Assembly (NCBI GenBank): GCA_910579085.1 | Contig: CAJTRU010000095.1 | Location: 1 to 10,856, forward strand | DNA: 10,856 nt | Reading direction: 5' to 3' | Source: an uncultured Lachnospiraceae bacterium | GTDB lineage: Bacteria > Bacillota > Clostridia > Lachnospirales > Lachnospiraceae | Part shown: positions 7,104 to 10,856 of the stretch, piece after piece | How positions within the stretch are numbered: the first letter of the stretch is position 1 | Layout of the letters: each line of letters opens with the position of its first letter | Notes under the pieces: model-generated | Told to the model about the DNA's origin: nothing | The model's input: the letters and a program-made list of their open reading frames with translations, nothing else | Databases searched by the model: none | Made by a program: the position numbers and the translations under genes

Positions 7104-7778
7104 ATGCAGAAAATATTAGTAGTTGAAGATGATATTATTATATGTGGCGGAGTTAAGATATTTCTTGAAAGCAAGGGCTATAAGGCTGATTGTGCATATT
7201 CGCTGGCGGAAGCGGAAACTGCACTGGCAGGCTCTTATAACCTTATAATCCTTGATATTAACCTGCCTGATGGTAACGGGCTTGATTTATGTAACAAGAT
7301 ACACAAAGAACGTCAAATTCCAGTAATCTTTCTTAGTGCAGATGATACTGACGAAGATATGATAAAAGGATTTAAGGCCGGATGCGACGATTATATAGCC
7401 AAACCATTTTCAACTGAACTGCTTAACCAGCGCATAATGGCAGTCTTAAGAAGGTCAGTACAAAATACAGATAATGACTTGTTCCAGTACAAGGATATGT
7501 CAGTTGACTTCAGGAAAATGCAGGTATATATAAGTAATGAACTGGTTAAGCTTTCTGTAACAGAATATAAATTACTTGAATTACTTATTAAAAATATGGG
7601 CCAGGTTCTTACAAGAGAAACAATTATAGAAAGAATATGGGACTGTGATGAGAACTTTATAGATGGCAACACCTTAAATGTCCATATAAGACGCCTGAGA
7701 CAGAAGCTTGAACCAGATGATAAGAACCCGCAGTATATACGTACAGTATTTGGCATCGGATACACATATGGGGATTAA
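7104..7778 (+). CDS. OmpR/PhoB-family response regulator
   Basis: A 224-aa regulator. The ATG at 7104 is chosen because AAGGTGG sits 5 nt upstream; the earlier in-frame ATG at 7083 has no such site. The receiver domain (1-115) has acidic residues E8, D9 and D10, phospho-acceptor D51 in LIILDINLPDGNG, S78 and K100 in IAKPF. The C-terminal winged-helix domain (about 128-224) ends NTLNVHIRRLRQKLE and then RTVFGIGYTYGD, typical of DNA-binding Trans_reg_C domains. It follows the permease by 32 nt and nearly abuts the kinase gene. It presumably responds to that kinase and controls the transporter promoter, possibly through the TTGTAA repeats. Confidence 0.96.
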   Translation: MQKILVVEDDIIICGGVKIFLESKGYKADCAYSLAEAETALAGSYNLIILDINLPDGNGLDLCNKIHKERQIPVIFLSADDTDEDMIKGFKAGCDDYIAKPFSTELLNQRIMAVLRRSVQNTDNDLFQYKDMSVDFRKMQVYISNELVKLSVTEYKLLELLIKNMGQVLTRETIIERIWDCDENFIDGNTLNVHIRRLRQKLEPDDKNPQYIRTVFGIGYTYGD

Positions 7779-7779
7779 A

Positions 7780-8808
7780 ATGGATAAAAACAGACGTAAA
7801 AAAACAATTCATATAATTATTGCTCTTTATATTATTTTTCTGGCAGCTTTTCCAGCAGCAGTCTTAATAATAACCCAAAGCCTGCCCGCTGCTGCTGCCA
7901 GTGGTACTGGAATGTTATTATTATGTGTTCTTTCTTTTGCACTGGACAGGACAAATGACAAATATATTTCTGGAATTATAATACAGCTTTCAAAGCTTAT
8001 GGATATACTGCTTTCTGTTAATGACAAAGAAATATTTCCTGACAATGAAGATACAGTCCTGTCCAAATTACAAAACAAAGTAATCAAACTCTCCAAAATC
8101 CTTAAAAACAGAAGCATACAGGAAGAACAGGAACATGAAAATATTAAAAAACTTGTTTCTGATATATCACACCAGTTAAAAACACCTATAGCTAACTTAA
8201 AAATGTACAGCAGTTTCCTGGCTGGTACACAGCTCACGCCAGAACAGCAGAAAGAATATATAGATATTATATGCCTTTCAATAGAACGCCTTAATTTCCT
8301 TTCAGAAAACATAATTAAAGTTTCCAGGCTGGAAAGTGGCATTATACAGTTAAAACCGCAGAAACAAAGCCTTAATGGCACTATACTTAAAGCTATAAAA
8401 GATATTTATACAAAGGCACAGCAAAATGGTATTGAAATCCAGTATAGCGAAAAAGATAAAATAGAGTTAAAACATGACAGGAACTGGACAGCCGAAGCTA
8501 TATTTAACATTCTTGATAATGCTGTTAAATATGGAAGCAGCGGAAACACTATATACATGTCTGTACGGCGTCTTGGAATGTTTGCAGAAATATCTGTAAG
8601 AGATGAAAACACTATTATACCATATGAAGAACGGAACAATGTTTTTATGAGATTTTACAGAGGAGAGAACAGCAACAGACAAGAAGGGCTTGGAGTAGGG
8701 CTTTATCTCGCACGTGAAATAGTAGTGAAGCAGGGAGGTTATATTAACCTCCGGGCATCAGGAAATGGAAATATATTTACCATAATGTTATATATAGAAA
8801 CAGATTAA
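7780..8808 (+). CDS. Sensor histidine kinase with short extracytoplasmic loop
   Basis: A 342-aa kinase. The ATG at 7780 is chosen because GGGGA lies 5 nt upstream; it starts 1 nt after the regulator's stop codon, which suggests translational coupling. The in-frame ATG at 7768 is possible but has a poorer site. Two hydrophobic helices (about 9-33 and 36-55) leave almost no outer loop, as in intramembrane-sensing BceS-like kinases that read the state of a partner ABC transporter. A coiled linker leads to the H-box SDISHQLKTPIANLK (127-141) with phospho-acceptor His131. The N-box is NILDNAVKYG (243-252), the F-box region FMRFYRG (289-295) and the G2 box EGLGVGLYLAREIV (302-315). The usual G1 box DxGxGI reads DENTII (275-280), without glycines. 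No clear terminator follows. Confidence 0.93.
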   Translation: MDKNRRKKTIHIIIALYIIFLAAFPAAVLIITQSLPAAAASGTGMLLLCVLSFALDRTNDKYISGIIIQLSKLMDILLSVNDKEIFPDNEDTVLSKLQNKVIKLSKILKNRSIQEEQEHENIKKLVSDISHQLKTPIANLKMYSSFLAGTQLTPEQQKEYIDIICLSIERLNFLSENIIKVSRLESGIIQLKPQKQSLNGTILKAIKDIYTKAQQNGIEIQYSEKDKIELKHDRNWTAEAIFNILDNAVKYGSSGNTIYMSVRRLGMFAEISVRDENTIIPYEERNNVFMRFYRGENSNRQEGLGVGLYLAREIVVKQGGYINLRASGNGNIFTIMLYIETD

Positions 8809-8881
8809 AATCCAGGCATTTCCATAAAAACAACTTCCTTTCTATAATTCTGGACAATCAAAAACCAATATATAAATATAC

Positions 8882-8910
8882 TTGCGGCCAGCAAATAACT
8901 ATTCTATAAC
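8882..8910 (+). promoter_or_regulatory. Weak promoter candidate upstream of the kinase remnant and PC4 gene
   Basis: TTGCGG (8882-8887) and TATAAC (8905-8910) are 17 bp apart. The -35 match is poor. It may be the surviving promoter of the broken P-loop kinase, now reading into the PC4-like gene about 185 nt downstream. Confidence 0.3.
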
Positions 8911-8931
8911 CATATATTTAAACCATTATTT

Positions 8932-9067
8932 ATGGAACAAATAGGAAAAAACAGTAATTGTGTTAATAACAGGGACATCTTACACAGGCAAGGCAGCACT
9001 TGCCCAGAAGCATAATGTAAATTATATGCTTATTAATGATAAATACAAGATAAATATTGATTTATAA
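8932..9067 (+). pseudogene. Remnant of a small P-loop kinase/ATPase gene, frameshifted and truncated
   Basis: The frame from the ATG at 8932 reads MEQIGK and then breaks. Shifting by one base at the A-run 8946-8951 gives TVIVLITGTSYTGKAALAQK and then HNVNYMLINDKYKINIDL before a TAA at 9065-9067. This matches the N-terminus of small adenylate-kinase-like or zeta-toxin-like P-loop proteins, which typically read MxKxIVITGTSxTGKTxLAQKLLEKYxxPYLSIDxLK. One extra A in the homopolymer would explain the shift. Several residues after AQK are missing, the Walker A Thr is Ala, and the rest of the gene is gone. Family assignment rests on the short conserved stretch, but the order of matches is convincing. 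Confidence 0.6.
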
Positions 9068-9095
9068 TGAAAAAACATGTTTAACGGAGGCAAAA

Positions 9096-9320
9096 ATGGC
9101 AGATATTAAATATAGTATTTTAGAAGAACTGGGCATACTATCCACAAGTACAAAAGGATGGACAAAAGAATTAAACTTAATTTCATGGAATGAAGGAGCT
9201 CCAAAGTATGATTTAAGGGACTGGTCACCTGGACATGAAAAAATGGGTAAAGGTATTACTTTAAAAAAAGAGGAAATACAGGAACTTTATAATATTTTAG
9301 GCAAATTATTAGAAAAATAG
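9096..9320 (+). CDS. YdbC-like PC4-domain ssDNA-binding protein
   Basis: A 74-aa protein. The ATG at 9096 is chosen because GGAGG lies 5 nt upstream; an upstream in-frame TTG at 9057 has no site and falls inside the remnant gene. The sequence carries the bacterial PC4-like pattern: GWTKELNLISWN (21-32), PKYDLRDWSPGHEKMGKGITL (36-56) and a C-terminal helix EEIQELYNILGKLLEK. Homologues such as Lactococcus YdbC bind single-stranded nucleic acid as dimers through a curved sheet. A cytoplasmic role in transcription, repair or RNA handling is likely but not defined. It appears monocistronic, followed by two tandem 21-bp repeats and then the Hsp20 promoter. Confidence 0.9.
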   Translation: MADIKYSILEELGILSTSTKGWTKELNLISWNEGAPKYDLRDWSPGHEKMGKGITLKKEEIQELYNILGKLLEK

Positions 9321-9326
9321 CCTAAA

Positions 9327-9368
9327 ACAGAATACTAATGCACACTTACAGAATATTAATGTATACTT
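9327..9368 (+). repeat. Two adjoining 21-bp direct repeats
   Basis: Unit 9327-9347 (ACAGAATACTAATG, then CACACTT) and unit 9348-9368 (ACAGAATATTAATG, then TATACTT) match at 18 of 21 positions. All three differences are C in the first and T in the second. They sit between the PC4-like gene and the CIRCE element. Function is unknown; the 21-bp period equals two helical turns. Confidence 0.75.
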
Positions 9369-9416
9369 AGTATAAAAGACAGCAGAATACAGTTCACAGA
9401 TATTTCACAATAATTA

Positions 9417-9443
9417 TTAGCACTCACTCTTGACGAGTGCTAA
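9417..9443. promoter_or_regulatory. CIRCE operator (HrcA binding site)
   Basis: TTAGCACTC (9417-9425), a 9-bp spacer and GAGTGCTAA (9435-9443) match the CIRCE consensus perfectly. The palindrome extends to 14-bp arms (9412-9425 and 9435-9448). HrcA bound here would cover the promoter that overlaps it and repress the Hsp20 gene until heat shock. hrcA itself is not in this window. Confidence 0.95.
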
Positions 9444-9458
9444 TAATTGTGTTATAAC
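9430..9458 (+). promoter_or_regulatory. Sigma-A promoter of the Hsp20 gene overlapping CIRCE
   Basis: TTGACG (9430-9435) lies in the CIRCE spacer and first base of the right arm. TATAAC (9453-9458) follows after 17 bp. Both are one mismatch from consensus. Transcription would start near 9465, giving a leader of about 50 nt. Confidence 0.8.
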
Positions 9459-9515
9459 ATACTACAGAAACAAAAATATAAAACAAATTAAAGGAAATGA
9501 AGGGAGAGATGACAT

Positions 9516-9947
9516 ATGTTTATGCCAAGTATATTTGGGGAGACTTTATTGGATGATTTCTTTGACTTTCCAAGAATGGGTTACACAAGAGGAAATAGTT
9601 CAAATGGACTGATGCAGACAGATATAGCTGATATAGGTAATGGTTATGAGGTAACAATCAATCTTCCAGGCTTTAAAAAGGAAGATGTAACAGGTGAATT
9701 AAAAGATGGTTATCTTGTAGTTACAGCAACAACCAGCAACAATAATGATGAAAAAGACAACAATGGTAAATATATCAGAAGAGAGAGATACAGCGGTACT
9801 TGCAGCAGAAGTTTTTATGTAGGTGAAGAAGTAAACCAGGAAGACATAAAAGCAAAATTTGAAAATGGTACTCTTAAGCTTTCTATTCCTAAAAAAGACA
9901 CAATTCCTGAAAAGAAAGAAACAAAATATATTGCTATAGAAGGCTGA
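9516..9947 (+). CDS. hsp20: Small heat shock protein, Hsp20/alpha-crystallin family
   Basis: A 143-aa ATP-independent holdase chaperone of standard length. The ATG at 9516 has AGGGAGAG about 8 nt upstream. A short N-terminal arm with LLDDFFDFPRMG (11-22) precedes the alpha-crystallin domain (about 34-127). That domain includes YEVTINLPGFKKEDV (44-58), the RRERYSGTCSRSFYV strand region (88-102) and the hallmark AKFENGTLKLSIPK (113-126). The inter-strand loop is Asn/Asp-rich (SNNNDEKDNN, 74-83). The C-terminal tail carries an I-x-I motif, IAI (139-141), used in oligomer assembly. It is monocistronic, with a CIRCE-covered promoter upstream and an intrinsic terminator downstream, so HrcA-controlled heat induction is expected. 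Confidence 0.97.
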   Translation: MFMPSIFGETLLDDFFDFPRMGYTRGNSSNGLMQTDIADIGNGYEVTINLPGFKKEDVTGELKDGYLVVTATTSNNNDEKDNNGKYIRRERYSGTCSRSFYVGEEVNQEDIKAKFENGTLKLSIPKKDTIPEKKETKYIAIEG

Positions 9948-10025
9948 ACATGACACTGGATAAACTTTTACCATAATGCAATATTGTTCCTAAAAACCTT
10001 ATAAAATAATTAAAAGATTAAACTT

Positions 10026-10082
10026 AAAATGCAAAATGCTACTGGCTAAAAGCATAAATATCCAGGCATTTTGCATTTTTTT
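10026..10082 (+). terminator. Intrinsic terminator after the Hsp20 gene
   Basis: AAAATGCAAAATGC (10026-10039) pairs perfectly with GCATTTTGCATTTT (10066-10079) over 14 bp. An inner CTGG/CCAG pairing shortens the loop. The arm runs into seven Ts (10076-10082). It begins 79 nt after the stop codon. Confidence 0.85.
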
Positions 10083-10186
10083 GTCGAATAGAATAAATAG
10101 ACTAAATATTATTCTAATGTTATTATTTTAAAAAGAAAAATAAAATCCATGCCACAGACTCTGTTTTTGGAAAGGAAAGGGATAAT

Positions 10187-10465
10187 ATGGATTCACTTAT
10201 ATGGGAAAAACCAGAAGAGATTGATAAAAAGCTTGCCGAAAGAGTCCGTATGGTACGGAAGCGCAAGTATATTACCCAGGAAGAATTAAGTGGTTTAAGC
10301 GATGTAAGCTATGGCTCAATTAAAAGATTTGAATCATCTGGAAGAATTACACTGCTTTCACTTACAAAAATTGCTATGGCATTAGGCTGCACCGATGAAC
10401 TGCGTAATATATTTACCAAAATCCCATATTGGGATATGCAGGAAATTCTTGATAACAATGGATAA
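10187..10465 (+). CDS. XRE-family HTH regulator, HipB-like, without partner toxin in the window
   Basis: A 92-aa protein whose ATG has AAGGAAAGGG just upstream. The helix-turn-helix domain spans about 16-68: LAERVRMVRKRKYITQEELS, then DVSYGSIKRFESSGRITLL and LTKIAMALG. The GSIKRFE recognition helix and the following SLTKIAMALGCTDELRNIF segment resemble antitoxins that usually precede a HipA-family kinase. No HipA or other ORF follows in the remaining 391 bp, which hold only a strong hairpin, A/T-rich sequence and the dispersed repeat. It may be a solitary regulator left by gene loss, or a stand-alone transcription factor. DNA binding is well supported; the antitoxin history is inferred. Confidence 0.85.
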   Translation: MDSLIWEKPEEIDKKLAERVRMVRKRKYITQEELSGLSDVSYGSIKRFESSGRITLLSLTKIAMALGCTDELRNIFTKIPYWDMQEILDNNG

Positions 10466-10518
10466 ATATATAATAAATGAACACAAGATATATAAAACTT
10501 ATGATAAGCCTTACATAA

Positions 10519-10567
10519 ATAAAATATGGAAAACAGATACTTTTTAAGACTGTTTTCCATATTTTAT
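10519..10567. terminator. 18-bp hairpin after the XRE gene, probable terminator
   Basis: ATAAAATATGGAAAACAG (10519-10536) pairs perfectly with its complement at 10550-10567 around a 13-nt loop. It begins 54 nt after the XRE stop. No continuous T-tract follows on either strand, only alternating A/T, so termination efficiency is uncertain. It could instead be a processing or stability element. Confidence 0.55.
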
Positions 10568-10724
10568 ATATCTGTTTACAATATTTATACATTACAAACT
10601 AAAATCCTGCAAGTTTATACTTATTATCTTTTATCTATAAAATATTCTTACTGCTTCTACAAAAAGCTCTGTTATATTTCCCATATATATGCATTTATAA
10701 AATTGATGTGATTATTTAATTGGC
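10568..10724. other. A/T-rich intergenic stretch without a supported gene
   Basis: I see no ribosome binding site, domain or structured signal here. The open frame that covers it (10526-10711) starts inside the 18-bp hairpin and is low-complexity A/T translation. Confidence 0.5.
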
Positions 10725-10856
10725 GGGTGGACGGTTTCTGTGCCAGAGCCACAATATTCCGTACAGAAAAAAGCATGCCGGAGGCATGGCTTTTGCACGC
10801 ATTCCGCTACGTTAACCCACGCAGCGGCACATAAAGCCCATATATTATATATTCCA
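10725..10856. repeat. Structured dispersed element, copy B, inverted relative to copy A and cut by the window end
   Basis: The core 10770-10843 is the reverse complement of 1923-1996 with three mismatches in 74 bp. Weaker similarity continues outward to about 10725, matching the right terminal region of copy A in patches around GAATATT, CTGG and GTCC. Two hairpins are kept: CCGCTACG/CGCAGCGG (10804-10827) and GCATGCC-GGA-GGCATG (10773-10788). Read on the minus strand, the second is followed by six Ts, making a terminator-like end. The far end lies outside the window. Confidence 0.75.

Noticed and set aside
7708..7779. Upstream TTG extension of the histidine kinase
   Set aside because: It would overlap the regulator by about 70 nt without a ribosome binding site; the ATG at 7780 has GGGGA in good position.
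9057..9095. TTG-started 13-residue extension of the PC4-like protein
   Set aside because: It overlaps the kinase remnant and lacks a ribosome binding site, while homologues start at MADIKY, which has GGAGG upstream.
10526..10711. 61-codon plus-strand frame after the XRE gene, considered as a partner toxin
   Set aside because: It begins inside the 18-bp hairpin, has no ribosome binding site, and is a low-complexity Tyr/Ile-rich translation of A/T-rich DNA.

Overview
This is an AT-rich window whose gene content, strong AGGAGG-type ribosome binding sites, perfect CIRCE element and BspA-like/RCC1-type surface protein point to a Gram-positive gut clostridium, most likely a Lachnospiraceae member. 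That placement is inferred from gene style; no rRNA or tRNA is present to confirm it.

Left part (1-2147): a secreted seven-repeat RCC1 propeller protein runs leftward off the window edge. It is driven by a perfect consensus sigma-A promoter (TTGACA-N17-TATAAT) and has a structured leader of about 190 nt. Beyond it lies a gene-free stretch holding a structured element of about 217 bp (1822-2038). Its 74-bp core recurs inverted at the other end of the window (10770-10843).

Middle left (2094-3678, minus strand): a two-gene operon encodes a cytidylate-kinase-like P-loop protein and a sirtuin-fold protein. The sirtuin keeps the catalytic His and the zinc cysteines but has lost the canonical NAD-binding residues. 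The operon has a plausible promoter and a terminator.

Centre (3739-8808, plus strand): a four-gene operon encodes an ABC ATPase, an 839-aa two-module FtsX-type permease, an OmpR-family response regulator and a short-loop two-TM histidine kinase. This resembles peptide-antibiotic sensing and detoxification modules, with the transporter as the probable sensor. Repeated TGCGTA and TTGTAA motifs at the promoter are candidate operators.

Right part (8809-10856): a frameshifted remnant of a small P-loop kinase, a PC4/YdbC-like ssDNA-binding protein, an Hsp20 chaperone under a CIRCE (HrcA) operator with a terminator, and a HipB-like XRE regulator with no HipA partner inside the window. After an 18-bp hairpin and a stretch with no recognisable gene, the window ends in the second, inverted copy of the dispersed element.

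Most of the window is ordinary chromosomal accessory content. The least explained signals are the dispersed structured repeat pair, the RCC1-gene leader and the NAD-site-degenerate sirtuin.
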